Shown here: positions 13,274 through 26,900 of the stretch, piece after piece
Numbering within the stretch: position 1 is the stretch's first letter
Layout: each line of letters begins with the position of its first letter
Assembly: GCF_002775205.1 (NCBI RefSeq)
Contig: NC_036445.1
Location: forward strand, 3,492,802-3,556,801
DNA: 64,000 bases
Origin: Xiphophorus maculatus
Taxonomy: Eukaryota > Chordata > Actinopteri > Cyprinodontiformes > Poeciliidae
Direction of reading: 5' to 3'
Notes under the pieces: model-generated
What the model was told of the DNA's origin: nothing
Seen by the model: the letters and a program-made list of their open reading frames with translations, nothing else
Databases searched by the model: none
Translations under genes and position numbers: made by a program

Positions 13274-15169
13274 CTTTGTGCAATATTTCCAGTGGATCTC
13301 GCAACTACCTCCACACAGCTAATCGTCAAACTCAGGGCATTCAGCAAAGGATTTGCCTCATATGAGGGAAAGCCAGAAAATATCAGCATTAGACTCAACA
13401 CTGGACCACATCTCAAATGTGGCCTTCTTTGAGCTTTTATTGCCTTGCCAGATGAGGCATCTCAAATCATACAGCTGCTGTTTTGGACATTTATCTTGTG
13501 AATATAAAAATAAAACTTCTGGGTAATGCTGACATAAAAAAATGAGGCGTTTCCTCTTTTCCAAGTCGGCATGAACAGAAGTGGGAAACTGCATGTAAAC
13601 AAGCTTGAATGTAAAAGATTTTTTTTTTGGAGTTACTTGCACATATTTGTAAATTACATGAAATAATTGTTAATGAAATCAGAATTCCTGCCTTTTTATT
13701 TTTGTTACACATCAGAGCATAAACTGAATATTATAGGAAATGAAAGAGGCTTTAAAGGACTTACAGTGATACAAAGTTTATTTGAAGATTCCAGTATTCC
13801 TTTTGTGAATGTTCCTTTCATTACAGACTGTAAGGAAACAAATCCCTCCATATTTAAGCAAGCGAGATTGGAAATGGTATCTTGTTTCAGTGTTTGTGTT
13901 TGTATGCCTGTATCTATTTTCCTATCTTGTCAAAAGTTATTGACTGTTTTTTTTATAAAGTTTGTTCAACAGTTTCACTTGTGTTGTAACTCTGTTGCAT
14001 TTATGAAATTAAGTGCCAGTGAAGAAACAAGCCATTGGCCATACAAAACTAAAAGGATATTATAAACTTGGTTGATTTTTTTTATTTTTTAAAAAATTTT
14101 TTCAATAGTTTAATCTCCAAGTTTAAACCATTGACATATACTGTACATGCATGTAGAAGTGACAGTGCATTATGGGACTACAATTTTACACCTACATGAT
14201 CTGGACTTTATGTAGATTAAATGCTACAACCATTCAACACAATAAAATACAACTACACATGAAAAGCAAAATCGATTTGTAGAGGAATAAAAACTTTATG
14301 TTGTCCATGTTTCTATCAACTAGGTTCAACATGGCTATTGAAATCTGACAAAAATGGGTGCTGCAGTTACCAGAAACTTGATATTATACTAAATCATTTT
14401 GTACTTTAATATTTTTAAGGTCACTGAATAACTATTTTACACAAAAACTATTTTTCTTTGCATTTAACTCCTTTATTATTTGCTAAGAACTGTACATGGT
14501 GTTTATCTTTGAGGGGAACAAATACACAGGACATTCTAAATGGATTGCATCCTCTTTCCCCAAGAAGATTACCTTCAGTTTTAGAAGATTTAAAGGGCTG
14601 GCCTCTCTAAACTCTCAGCAATAGTCAGGTTAGATTTGAACAAAGCTGATAAACACAGACTACCAGCTGTCTTCACAGCATGTTTGCAAAAGGATTAACT
14701 CATTCAGAAACTCTTCTTCTGTCTTAATTTTTGCTATCTCTTTTAAGGTCAGTGGCTAGACCAGGTTCTAGCAGTGCAATTAAACAAAACTACAGTAAAA
14801 TATTTTCCCATCCCCATTAGATTCATGTATTTTCATGCATCTTATCCTGGTCATATTTTTTTTCCCTTTTGTATGATAAAATACTTATGGTTGTGCCCAT
14901 TTGGTACATTTAACAGTCTTTCATATTCTGTTTTCATTAGGTGAAAATAATTATTTTGTACATTGTCATTGACAAAACACATTGTCATAAACAACAGTTT
15001 TTTCTTTGTCTGTGAACAGCCGTGTTCCTTACAGCTGTAAATAACAAGCCCAAGACTGAATACGTGTCAAAATATGCTTGTATCACATGCTGTTAGGCAA
15101 AGAAACAAGCAGTAGCAAACATAACACAGCAGTCAGATGAAAGAAAGATGTACAAAATAGTTAGTAGCT

Positions 15170-15200
15170 ATATAAGGATGAATATAGTTCATCCTTATAT
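15170..15200. repeat. 13-bp perfect inverted repeat, 5-base loop
   Basis: Arms atataaggatgaa (15170-15182) and ttcatccttatat (15188-15200) are perfect complements around tatag. No T-tract or gene end is adjacent. Confidence 0.7.
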
Positions 15201-15221
15201 GAGGAGGTAGAAATTTGTCCT

Positions 15222-15420
15222 GAAACCAGTGGATTGCCAGTTCAAAGGTCTGGTTCTCAGTTGTTCTGTCCTTAGACACTTCACACCCCTTGCTTACTGA
15301 TGGTGGTCAGATGGTGGCACCAATTGTGGCAACTTTGTAGTGTAAAGTCATTCGGAGTCCTCAGGCTTGAGGGTTATACAGATGCAGATCATTAATGATA
15401 GAAGGTTAGGTAAAGGTTGA
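15222..15420 (+). repeat. SINE-like fragment (fish tRNA-derived type)
   Basis: ggattgccagttcaaaggtc resembles a pol III B-box region. It is followed by tgtccttagacacttcacac, tggtggtcagatggtggcac and a tagtgtaaagtcattcggag tail. The same word order (tgtccttg.tcaaga.ac, ggtggtcag.gg, gtgtagcgtcatctga) appears in the elements at 36673 and 39430. Confidence 0.5.
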
Positions 15421-15507
15421 GTCACCCTTTCAGAGGCAGTTTCTGATCAACCTCACTTTGCATAGGAGGGCATTGACATGTTGGAAAATGGAGTTCAGTC
15501 TAAAGCA

Positions 15508-15735
15508 GAGGTGTCAAGCTCCAGGCCTGGAGGGCTGGTGTACTGCAGTTTTTAGATGTGCCACAGATACAAATCACTGGAATGAAATGGCTTAATTACC
15601 TCCTCCTTGTGTAGATCAGTTCTCCAGAGCCCTGCTAATGACGTAATTATTCTATTCAGGTGTGGTGCAGCAGAGGCACATCTAAAAGTTTCAAGGCACC
15701 GACCCTCCAGGACTGGAGTTTGACACCTGTGGATG
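15508..15735. repeat. Non-autonomous inverted-repeat element related to that at 826
   Basis: The left end is agaggtgtcaagctccaggc followed by ctggagggctggtgtactgcag. The right end, reversed, is acaggtgtcaaactccagtc followed by ctggagggtcggtgccttga. The interior shares ttctccagagccctgctaatga with ttctccagagtcctgctaat of the element at 826, so the two belong to one family or sister families. Confidence 0.6.
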
Positions 15736-16480
15736 GTTGGGTAGAAGATTGGCACCAGAATCTTATCTTGATTGTTCACTGTTGAGGTGACCCTAAATGC
15801 CCTATTTTTTTTTCCAGTGAAGGACTTGCTGCTTCATACCATCAAACTCCCTCCACCAGACGTAGTGCAGTGAGGATTTGGCAAGTTTTTATGGCACAAT
15901 CCACATACTCACCTCTGCAACAAGCTTTTGATAGGGTGTAAGATTTCTATTTAAAAATATATTTACATTTTTGTGCTAAATTTAGATAACCAGTATGCAC
16001 AAGTGCAAGTGATTTCTTCAATACACCAGATTTACTCTCTATTTTGTTTAAAAACCAATCTGCCATGAGGTTGTTGAATTGTATTTTATTTAAGCTGGAC
16101 CCACAATCCCTTGCTCTCTCTCGGTCTAATCCATGATTTGTCTCACTTTGAAATTGTATTTTAAAAGAATGCTTACTCTATTTAACTCTTCTTACATTTA
16201 TCTGTTTCAAATATCTTTCTCACATTTTGCTAATATCAGTCTCAAATGTCTGGAATAAAACTTGGGCACCAGATGCAGAAATTTAAAATTTAGCTCTAGC
16301 AGCTTTGCAATTCCGTAAATGTGCTAAGGAACTTAAACTAGGCGTACCCTTGGAATGTCATTCAGTGCGACTCTGAAATAATCCAACGTTCAACGAATGA
16401 ACCTGACCATACGTCAGCAGCACTGAGCCCTCCCAGTCTATTTCTCTTAGCTAATCGCGATTTAAATAAAAATATCCACC

Positions 16481-16596
16481 AGCCAATCTAAAAGTCAGAA
16501 GCGGAAAATGGGTGGGCGCTTGTGAAGTACGGTTCACGGACGTTGTCGCGAACTTTACCGGTTTGCAACTACCCCCCCTGGACCCTGTTCGTCTTT
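16481..16596 (+). promoter_or_regulatory. Probable tomm40 promoter and non-coding first exon
   Basis: A compact GC-richer patch ahead of tomm40 contains CCAAT (16483-16487), a GC-box-like GGGTGGGCGC (16510-16519) and several CpG (gttcacggacgttgtcgcgaa). It ends in a good donor, gtctttgtgagtag, with the exon edge at 16596. The ATG exon starts after ctctcttgcag at 17921 with 19 bases of leader, so a spliced 5' UTR is expected. There is no TATA box, as usual for a housekeeping gene. The transcription start is not determined. Confidence 0.45.
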
Positions 16597-17921
16597 GTGA
16601 GTAGCAGCATTATAATACTACATATGGGTTATAATTTGAGTGTGGCAGATGGTGTCTCTTTGCCAGCGCTGGTATTTTAACCAGCTATGCTGGCCATTTG
16701 TAAACGAAGACATCTCGTGGTTGCCTCCACATGGCTACCTAGCCAACTAGCTAACACCAACCATGTTACCTTACATTAGCCTGGGGAGATTAAATACAGT
16801 TTTCTGATGGTTTCCTCCATCTGTGTGTTAATCTTCATGTTTGCTCGCTTTTAAAAATGCCTCATGCTGCAATGTGATATCTGTTCTTTTTACGCATCCG
16901 TATTTTATATGTAGAATTTGACCAGAGTGGGCCTTTGCTACAATTAGCCTGCCTTACTATTACAGCCAGTACAGTACAACAGGGCAGTGCTGCAGGCAGT
17001 GTAACATGGGAATTTAATGGAAGTATAATTGTTGTTTAGCATTTGTTTTTGGAAGTGTTAGCAACATTTTTCTGAGTTTCATATCTGAATAGTATATCTA
17101 AAGACGCATTAGCAGAACTCTCATAGGACATTAAGATCATGTGTGTAAGACATCCACCTTATTTTAAAGCTTGAAATCCAGGGTAGCTTATCCCTCATTT
17201 TCGAAATGAAAATTTTGAGACACAAAACTTTTTTCATTATTAACAGGATCATTTAAAACAAATTGTCTTTGAACAACCTATTTAAATAAAATAAGTAGCT
17301 TTATTGCCAGCTTTTAAAACGAGGTTAGCTAAACCTGGTTTATCTAACTTGTTTTAAAATGTCTTGTCATGCTTCTTATTGTAGTAGAATATGATTATCT
17401 TATATTTAAAGCAGTGACAAAGAATAATTTGCCTTGAAACAAAAAGTTTACATTTTGCTTACATTATTTAATTGAATAATTATCCCTCAATTGAAAGAAA
17501 AAAATATTTCCAAGTTATTGATTAAATTTGTTATTTCTTTTACCAATAGGCACACTGAAGCAATGTCTCTCAGACTATTTAGTTAATAGTGGAAATAGAA
17601 GAAAAAGAAACAAAAAAACAACAACTTCAAAGCACCCTGTAGCAAGCTCCAAATTTGACTCTAAAGGGAATGAAAAAAATGGACAACAAATGTTCATGGC
17701 ATTTTAATTCTATTAGTGGGAGTTTTTGAAACTGCAACCTACTGTTGCAAAAACTAAACAGCAACTACAGATCCATAGCTCATCAACACTGCTTATTAAC
17801 ACTTGTGTATATTCATAGATATTTAAATCTGTCAGTTATGTTTTCTGTGCTTAAATACCTCTGATACAAGTAACACGTATCTAGAAAAATAGTGTTTATT
17901 CCCTGCCTGTCTCTCTTGCAG
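16597..17921 (+). other. Presumed first intron of tomm40
   Basis: An AT-rich stretch between the putative non-coding exon and the ATG exon. I see no gene, RNA gene or mobile element in it. Confidence 0.4.
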
Positions 17922-17940
17922 TTTGTTACAGTCTTAGACC

Positions 17941-20365
17941 ATGGGCAGTGTGTTGGCTGCTGCCTCACCCACTCCGGCCCCAGCTCCAGCTGGTGGTCAA
18001 GGGGTCCCGGGTTTGGTCTCCGTACCCCCCGGCTTCACCATGCCCCCAGTGTCTTCCGTCACTCCAGGGTCCGAATCTGACCAGCAGAAAGCTGATGCAG
18101 ATTCACCACTCCAGAACCCTGGCACATATGAGGAGTGTCACAGGAAATGTAAAGGTAACAAGATCTAATGTCTGGACACGCACATTTAGTGGTTTAATAT
18201 AAGTGTAGTAATTTTGGTCTAATTTTATTTAAACTGGAAAAATATTTGTTTAAATAACCATTTCTGGTTATTGTTGTTTTAGAGATCTTCCCCATGCAGA
18301 TGGAAGGGGTGAGGCTAGTAGTAAACAAGGGCTTAAGTAACCACTTCCAAGTCAGCCACACTATTACTCTCAGCACCCTGGGCGATTCTGGATATAGATT
18401 TGGTTCTACATATGTTGGAAGTAAACAGACCGGACCAGCGGAGGTAATTAATTTTGGATTACATAATTCTGTTTGATACGCTGTAGTTTATTTAATTAAA
18501 AAAAAACATCTGTACATTTTTTGCTCTTAGTCTTTTCCGGTCATAGTTGGTGACTTGGACAACACTGGCAGTCTGAATGCGCAGGTCATCCACCAGCTCA
18601 CAAATGCTGTACGCTCCAAAATAGCAATGCAGGTGTGTAAGACATTGAGATTTGCTTTTATTTTATACATAAATTCTCACCCTGTCAATTAGATTCATAA
18701 GTTGTGTTGTTTTTGTTTGCTGTTGTAGACTCAGCAACATAAGTTTGTCAACTGGCAGTGTGACTTTGAGTATCGCGGTCAAGATTTCACCTCTGCGGTG
18801 ACACTTGGAAACCCGGATGTACTTGTTGGATCTGGTATGTATTTGTTAGGATCAGGAAGGAAGACCATCAGAACGCAATGTGTATGATTACAAACATTTT
18901 GAAACTAATGCATTTGCTAATGTGTCAATACTGATGATGAATAAAAGTAGCTCAGAATAGGGAAATCACAATAAGATAACAGTTAACAAAGAACATGCAA
19001 TTGTTTAGTTTTTATCAAATTTTTAGAAAAAATGCACGAATACGCTCTTCACAGCACCCGGAAACTAAAAAAATGAATGAACTGAAAAAGATCAGGTATT
19101 CCCATTGAAAAAAATATGTACATGTACTATACATTTAACTCATTCTACTATGATTTTATCGCAGGCATTATGGTGGCCCACTATCTCCAGTCAATTACAC
19201 CAGCACTGGTTCTAGGTGGAGAACTGGTTTATCACAGGAGACCAGGGGAGGAAGGGACTGTAACATCTCTCTTAGGGAGGTATACAGGTAATATTATTTT
19301 TACTTTTTAATCTCTGCATAGCAGACCTGATATGTGTCTATAAGTGTAAACATATCTGTTAAACAACATTTTTGTTTTAATTTTTTTCTCAGGTGACAAC
19401 TTTGTTGCAACTTTAACTTTGGGCGGTGCTGGAGCTCATGCTACATACTATCACAAAGCCAACGACCAGGTACTGAATATTAGTAACACTTTCTGATCAT
19501 ATATTTGTGTGTACAGCTCTTTTGCTTTATTTGTATTTACATGTGTACATTTAGCAAAAATATGAAGATTATTTTCTATAATAATTAAAATATTACACAA
19601 CAGGCTTCTGACACCAACAACTTCATCTAAAGTCTGTCTCAAGTCAGTTTTTAGGCTTTAGCAGCTTGCATCAGGTCAAAAACAAAATCAACTAAGATCT
19701 GACTTGGTGTGAAAAGAAAAATCTGATTTTAGTTTTGAACCATATTGTCCAGCCCTATGTTTACCACCAGATGGAGCTAAAGTGCTAGTGGCACCCAGTA
19801 GCAAGTGGGACACGCATTACAGATTCAGAACCTTGAATTGATATTTTAAAAAGTGCTAGAATCTGTTTTTGCACCAAACAGGCCTTTGACTCTTGAATTT
19901 CATTCTAAAGCAGCATTGAGAAAAGAAAAGATAATTTCCTTCAGATTCTCTGTGCATCATCTCTTGGTTGTAGTAGTAACATGACTGTAATATATCTTTT
20001 TACTTCACTGTGACACAGTTGCAGGTAGGAGTTGAATTTGAAGCCAGCACAAGGATGCAAGACACCACGACATCCTTTGGTTACCAGCTGGACGTTCCCA
20101 AAGCTAATTTGCTTTTTAAAGGTAAATATAAAGGTTTGCAATTCTCACCTCCTGTGACATTAATTGTAAAAGAAAGAAACAAGAAACATGTTTTCTATGT
20201 GTGCCTTCCTTTTTTGACTCTGTAGGAACAGTTGACAGTAATTGGGTGGTTGGGGCAACCCTGGAAAAGAAACTAGTACCTCTTCCTCTTACCTTGGCTT
20301 TGGGGGCCTTCCTCAACCACCGCAAAAACAAGTTCCAGTGTGGCTTTGGGGTCACCATTGGCTAA
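17941..20365 (+). CDS. tomm40: TOM40, channel-forming subunit of the mitochondrial outer-membrane translocase
   Basis: Coding exons: 17941-18154, 18283-18443, 18531-18632, 18729-18834, 19165-19287, 19393-19469, 20019-20121 and 20226-20365. They sum to 1026 bases (341 residues plus stop), in frame, all with AG/GT borders. The protein starts [20 protein letters not shown], the Ala/Pro-rich N-terminus of vertebrate TOM40. [20 protein letters not shown] follows at about residues 60-80, then the porin_3 beta-barrel: [85 protein letters not shown]. It ends GFGVTIG. TOM40 is the pore through which most mitochondrial precursors cross the outer membrane. Length fits the family (about 340-360). The candidate poly(A) signal AATAAA is at 20709-20714. 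No ORF damage is seen. Confidence 0.97.
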
Positions 20366-23300
20366 CGGTGCACAGGCTGCCTGGAACCAGCTTACAGACC
20401 ACGGCTTGGACTGGCACAGAGACACCCAGGAACCTGAACTATGTTTTAGGAATTGGATTCAAAGACTCTTTTACAACTGATTTCTGGGGCAGATGGGAAG
20501 GGAAAAAAATGAGAACTACCAAGGAGCCAGGACTGGCCAAGCCATGCCTACATACTGTAGCACAAATGTCTTTCCTGTGTGATGTATTGGATATTCTGAG
20601 AGGCTAGAATGGCATCTATCAGAGAGCTTCAGGTGATGCATGAGAACATGTGACGTGAAAATTTAAGTAAGTGGTACAGTAAGACATAATATATCATGTA
20701 TGGATTAAAATAAATGTCATTTCCTTTTGTACAACTTGATCAGATTTTTCATTAAAAAAGCTGGATCTGGGGTGTTTCTAAGAACTGAGAAACAGCAAAT
20801 GACACTGAATTGAGCTGCAAAACAGTTTACCGTTTTAAAAGTTGATCAGATCTTTTTCTGTATCTACAAGAAAAAAATAGATTTTGCATGTATGATGCTG
20901 GTATTATCTGAATGAAAGGGCCCTCAATTTATAGTCATAAAATCATTAAATTCAAAAAGCAATGCTCATAATATGGAAATCACATATTTCTGATTAATTT
21001 TGATGATTATGTATTACAGATTATACAAATGTAACATTCAATTATTATTGCAATATTTGCAGCTTTTGCCCTAATTACAGTATTTCAGTGTAGCAATATG
21101 TGAAGTGCTGATTCCATCCGAATCGCCACCAAAACTCTTGAATGAGTTTTGGTTGACGATCCTCTTGTCAACCATTTTCAGTTTTTGGGTTTCTTTATCC
21201 TACCACATTTTGGAGGCTGCCTGCATGTGCTGGACACCAATCGAGTCTGAGGTTTTATTCATGATTTTGCAGGTTTCATTTTAGCTGTGCCATTGGTCTT
21301 ATCTAGTTTTCTGATTTCTGAACAACTGCTTTGGGATTTCATAATGATCACAATTAAAAGAAATGAAATCTGCATAGTAAAATATAGTTCAAGCAATTGG
21401 AATTTAATTTGTAATTCTTTTAATCACATGTAATTTCAATATGCTTCACATTAAAGTAAATTTGATTTATTGGTGCACAAACAGAAGGTACAAATAGGAA
21501 CAGACAGAATTGCATATGTCAAATCAGTGAATTAGAATTTTTAGTAAAACAAATACCAAATAGATAATTATTTCATTTTCAAAATGCCTTGATTTAACCG
21601 GGAACATGTACATTCATGTACCCAACCTATGGGTATATGAATGCAGCAGGACTGTGTAAATCAGATTTAAAAAGTCATGTATTATACGACAGTGTATTTT
21701 TTATTTAAAAGAATATTTTAACCATTTTTTAAAATTACATACTGCAGCTTTAAGACCAAAATCACCATTACTGAATATTTCTATTAGTTTTTCTTGAATA
21801 GGTAAAGGAAGACACAATAAGACAAGAAGCCATTTCACCAACATAAATAAGAATCCTGCTTGTGATTCAAGACAACTGAAGCTTTCAGATAACTAAAAGC
21901 AACACATGTATGGAATCATTTTAGCTAAATGACTGTAGCTTTACACATAAAGAGGTGATATTTAGATGGGAGATACTGATCAAAGCTCCAAAGACTTCAG
22001 GCTTAGTAGGAGAGTGAGGATAGAAGAAGCCATCACTGCAGGAGAGAAGCTAAAGATGCTGCAACACAAGGACAATAAAGTAATTATATGAAACATTTTA
22101 CTGAAGCGACTATTGTTAAAGATCCTCTATATGATGAAAAAGGAAACATAGTACACAGTGGGAGACAATATTAATGCCTACTTCTCTAACCTTGCATCTG
22201 TTGTTGGATCTCAGATTCAGCAAATCATGAGCAGCATGACTGCTGCACTCTTTGCACATTGGGCTTCAATGTGATTTTGAGGGACAATGAAATCTGATGT
22301 GTTATATATTGAAAATCTTTTCTTTCTGTTTATTCAAAAAGAATAAACAATGATCAATGATATTAAATTAAGAAATTAACGAAGCTGGAATTTTCTGCAT
22401 AATTGCCATATCAGACTTATATTTATATCATATAAGTCTGATATAATTATCAGACTTATATGATATATTACAGACAAGGAGGTGGAAAAATTGAAGAGGA
22501 AGACCTTTGCATGGATGAGATGTAAGGAAAATGCTGCAAGGCTTGGTGAAACCTATGTCTCTATCTGAAGCCAATGGATAGATTTTATTGTACCTGAAAT
22601 TGCAGGTGAGGAGACAAAAGTCTAAGCCAAGCAAAAATTATATATGAAAACGAGAGTGTGTGTTTGCTCTGTCTTCTCCAAACCCGTGTCATTTGCAGTA
22701 GACAGCTATTCACACAAAGGCAGATTCTGCTCCAGGTTTCTTTCTGTTAAAGAGCAGTTCTGCTTTCATGCATGATCAGTCAGAGCTACTGCTGAAAAAT
22801 TAAAGACTTGATGCAATCAGATGGGTTTCCATAGTTTTTTGTACTAACTGGAATAATAAGCTAAAATGACTTGGCTACTTTAAAACAAGAATTGAAAATA
22901 TGCCAAAAGTGGTGTCTTGAGAAAATGGAGCTTTTGTTGAAAATTTCCTTGCTGACAAAATCAGTAGGAAATTAGTGACCTTCTAAAAAAAATTTAAATC
23001 CCCTGTTGTAATTTGAATGTGTGTAGTTATGTCTACATTTTATTTTTGTTTGTAAAGTGATGTGATGACGTTCATTGGTGCTCTGCAAATAAAATTAATT
23101 AAATTGAATTTATATTACACCCCTAAATATTTATGAAACCTCATCATACCATCCTCACTCATGATTTGATAAAGGCTTTTATTTGCACATATTCCTATTT
23201 CTTACTTGCTGAAGAAAATCTATAGAGTTAGGTTCCTTTCACTATGATAGCTATCACTATCATTGTTGAACAAGGATATTTTTGTAGTTGCTAGACTGTA

Positions 23301-23968
23301 TGACAGAACAATTTTCTATTCTGGATAAAGTTTATCTCTGTCTGTCTTATGAATCAGTTAAATCAAATGTTATCCACAGTAGTGGAGGCAGTGAAAAAGC
23401 AGCAGGGCTTGAAGCCTGCGGTCAATAAAAGCTAATATTGCTACACAGCTGTGAAAAAAGGCTACACAATACAGTGATGTTTAACACAAGGAACATTGAG
23501 TAAAATACATTTTGTGGTAGTTTATGACACCTGTACCTGCAAAAAAGGCCCCACAATTTGTTTTTTCATCTGCTTTATTAAGCCACCAAGCCCAGAGATC
23601 CATAGTAAAGCATGTTAGTGTGTTGGTAAATACAGCATTGGAAATTCAAACCCAAAACAAATCTAAAATTGGTGGATCCTTCAAATTTGATAAAAAGAAG
23701 GCCAACAGTAATTTTTTGTTTTGTTTTACCAATACTTTAACAATATCAAGAAATACATATAAAACAAAATATGTTCCCACCACCGAACATTTATATAATG
23801 TAAGTTTTTCATCCCATACAATTACTCTTAATAAAAAAATGCTTATAGTGCAGCATTTTCTTTTAATCATAGTTTAAAAAAATATCCATAGAGATTCAGA
23901 AGCATTATTGTTAATGTTTGTGCAAAGGCAAAATATTTGAAGGGAAGATCTACGGCTCTGTAGCCTCA
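20366..23968. other. tomm40 3' UTR and tomm40-meprin intergenic region
   Basis: Convergent gene ends: tomm40 from the left, the meprin-like gene from the right. No exon is recognised. A TTTATT at 23574-23579 (AATAAA on the minus strand) could serve the minus-strand meprin, about 390 bases past its stop. An inverted repeat lies at 22409-22466. The sequence gcaaataaaattaattaaattgaa (23088-23111) resembles the A-rich tail of a fish retroposon. Confidence 0.5.
22409..22466. repeat. Palindromic cluster, 18-bp perfect inverted repeat
   Basis: atatcatataagtctgat (22425-22442) is perfectly complementary to atcagacttatatgatat (22449-22466) across a 6-base spacer. A third copy of the arm, atcagacttatat, begins near 22410, so two alternative hairpins are possible. 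Confidence 0.75.
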
Positions 23969-26900
23969 TCAAGCCAACATAAAAATTATTGGCAGCAGGA
24001 GGGTGAGCATCAGAGAAGCAACCAAACCAGGAGAAAACCCAGGAACACTAGAATAAAAAGAAAATAGATGATTAAAACATTTTAAAATATTTTACATTTC
24101 ATATTTTGTCTGTCTATTAGATTATCTGCATTACAGCACTAGTTGGATGTCAAGTATTTATTTTAGTATTTATTTTCTGGGATAGTTGTGGTTATCTTAC
24201 TTGTGTAAGATTTGTACTTTGTTAAGGTGAAACTATATTTGACGCTAAATCTCACCCTTTTAAGAAACATGGGCCATTCTCCCAATTTGTAGCACGAGCT
24301 GTGATGTTCATTGGTTGCACTTGAGGACACGGTAGAGAGTTTCCATTAACCAGAGGAGTGACATCTACCAAAAGATAAAAAAATAGTAACAGTAAAAGAA
24401 AAGGTACATTCAGTTTAATCACCTTGACAAGGTTTTTATTTTTAAACAATCCTGACTTTTCACACCCACTCAGCCCATCGGTCCTATCCCAAGATTTCTG
24501 GAGATCATATCCATCTCATCAGTGTAGAAGAAGGTGTTTGACATATAACTGTTTAGTCCACACAATGGATGAGTCAGCATTGTTTCAGTTACCGATCTCT
24601 AAGAAAATTCTTTAAGAGAACTCAACATTATGAGTTCTTCCTACAAGGACTCATAATGTTGTTTATTTATTCCAAAGGAAGCTATATTTATTTAAATACA
24701 GTCACATTAAACAACAGTTTACTGAAGAAGCCTAATTTTATTTGAGCATTTTCTAATTTTCTGCAATGGTTTAAACATCTTCAATTTTCATTCAGTCTTG
24801 TTTTTGTTTGTCACATAAATAAAACCTCAAACACCCAGATGTTCTTAATAACTATAGCAGTGTTGTGTTTGCCCAAGTAATGCTGCTTTTTGCATCTACC
24901 CTTTTTATTAAATGAATATGTGGCTTTTATGGGTCTTTAGTATGAAAGCAATATCATACATGCATTTAATTTACTCTGAGCAAAACATGCCTACTTACCT
25001 TCAAAGCTGAACATGAAGATGGCACTACCTCCCTTCAGAAACTCCCTGGTTTGCAGTTCTTCCAAAAATGTGAAATAGCGGTACCCAAATAAAACTCCAC
25101 CATAGACTGACTCACCATTTTCATAAAAAACTATGCTTCCATTTTCACGAGGGTTGGCCCATGCACCGATACCTGTTTATATAAATCATTTTTAGCACAG
25201 GACAAAGAAGATATTGTTATCACTTTATTATTAGAGATTTTCCTTACAGTAATTTCCAAGTTTTATAGTGCACCTACCATTAGAGAGCTTGTGACTTTCG
25301 TGTGTAACTTCACTCCATTGCTTTGACATTTGCATTTTCATGTTAGGGGTTTGGTCTAGCATTTGGAAGGTCACTTGTTTTTGTAGACAAGGCCATTTCA
25401 GCTGGTCATCATTGTCACCAGACAAGATTTCCACGTACATTCCGATGAATGCGTGGTAGAGTCCAACAACTATCCGGTAAGCGTAGCCCTCTTTGGAGTA
25501 CTGCCGCGGACTGTATATTGCAGTTCCAAACCTACTTGTGTTTAAAAGTCTCTCTAAGTCGTCAATCTGCAGGGTCACATGTGGACACTCGGTCTCAGAG
25601 AGATTGATGTCATCAATGGAGAAGCCGCCTGTAGAGCTTCCTGCTCCTTTCCGAACCTCAAACACCACCTGAAAGGTTTTGGTGGCATTGAGAGAAACAT
25701 GATGGAGCTTCCAGTGAGATGTTGGTGGACCTGGGAACAATGTTTTTAGGTCACCATGATATACTATTTAAGTACCTTGGTTGGTGCACATGTAGAAATG
25801 CATATTGTCAAAACAAAATAGAATATAAAGGCCTTTATTATTGTGAAAATATAAGATACTTAGAGAAATTGCTAAAAGCATCCGCAAGATTTCATCGGCG
25901 ATTTTACCAGTGATCTGTCCCATGAGGCGGGGAGTTCCTGTGGTGTCATGCTCATCCTGAAACTCTCTGATCCAGATATTAAGTTCATCAGACTCATTTC
26001 CACTGTGGAAATAGTAAAACTGCAGACATTGGACTTTACATTCCCGTTTAGTGCTCATGATTTTGGTCCCAAGCCAAGCTGAATCTCCCACTTGATCTGA
26101 TGATGTGCTAGCATGGATGAAATATCCTGTTTCCTGACCTAGAATTATAAGGTTAAAAACAATTTGGTAATATCTTTCTTTCATCAATCTATATACATAT
26201 TCAGCTGAAACCAGATATTTATAAACATTGTCTAATCAGACACATTTTTTTCTCAATGAATCATAGTGAGTCAGATCTTTCCTATTTGAACATTCTTTAC
26301 TTCTAAATGTCAGGTTAAAATTTGTCCTGAAGTTAACCTGCAAATGTTTGCTGATGACACCATTGTTTACACATCGGACAAAAACAGTATTGAAGTCAGT
26401 GAAAAGCTTCAGAACAGCCTACAGAGATTATCATCATAGCTAAATGATTCTTGCTTAACTCTCAATACAAAGAAAAGAAAATGTATTTGCTTTTCAATCA
26501 AGAAAACGTCATTACAGTCCTTGAATATTCAGATCAATGGGAACCCTATTGAGCAAGTATCACAAGAAAAAATATTTAGGAATAATTCTGGATGCTCAGT
26601 TAAATGTTAGGAGCCTTGTTTTTCCTATGGAGCTACTGTCTGGTCTCAGACTACTCAAACTATACTCAAACCATTAGCAAGTCTCTATAATTGGGCTTTG
26701 AAGGTTTAATATCAAAAGCCAATCAGATTCCATCATTGTCACATTTTGGCTAAATTTGGCATTTTGGAGTTTTCTGATTTTATAAATTGTAATCTTTTAA
26801 AATTGATTTTTAAGTGTTTAAATGGATATGCACCTATACCATTAAGCAATTGCATACAGAGACTGCAGTTCAATAGCAGATCTACTAGAGCAGCTTCAGA

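Larger units (their letters stand above)
13274..16480. other. bcl3 3' UTR and bcl3-tomm40 intergenic region
   Basis: After the bcl3 stop there is AT-rich sequence with an AATAAA at 13509-13514, a candidate polyadenylation signal about 240 bases past the stop. No further coding exon is visible. The stretch holds a 13-bp inverted repeat (15170-15200), a SINE-like fragment (about 15222-15420) and a short inverted-repeat element (about 15508-15735), reported separately. ORFs here have no recognisable protein motifs. Confidence 0.6.

Noticed and set aside
17892-18202. Alternative ORFs over the first tomm40 coding exon
   Set aside because: Frame shadows of the GC-rich exon; the frame starting at 17941 alone continues through all eight spliced exons with TOM40 similarity.
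23524-23877. 117-codon plus-strand ORF between tomm40 and meprin copy A
   Set aside because: No recognisable motif; AT-rich; overlaps an equally open minus-strand ORF and the probable meprin 3' UTR.
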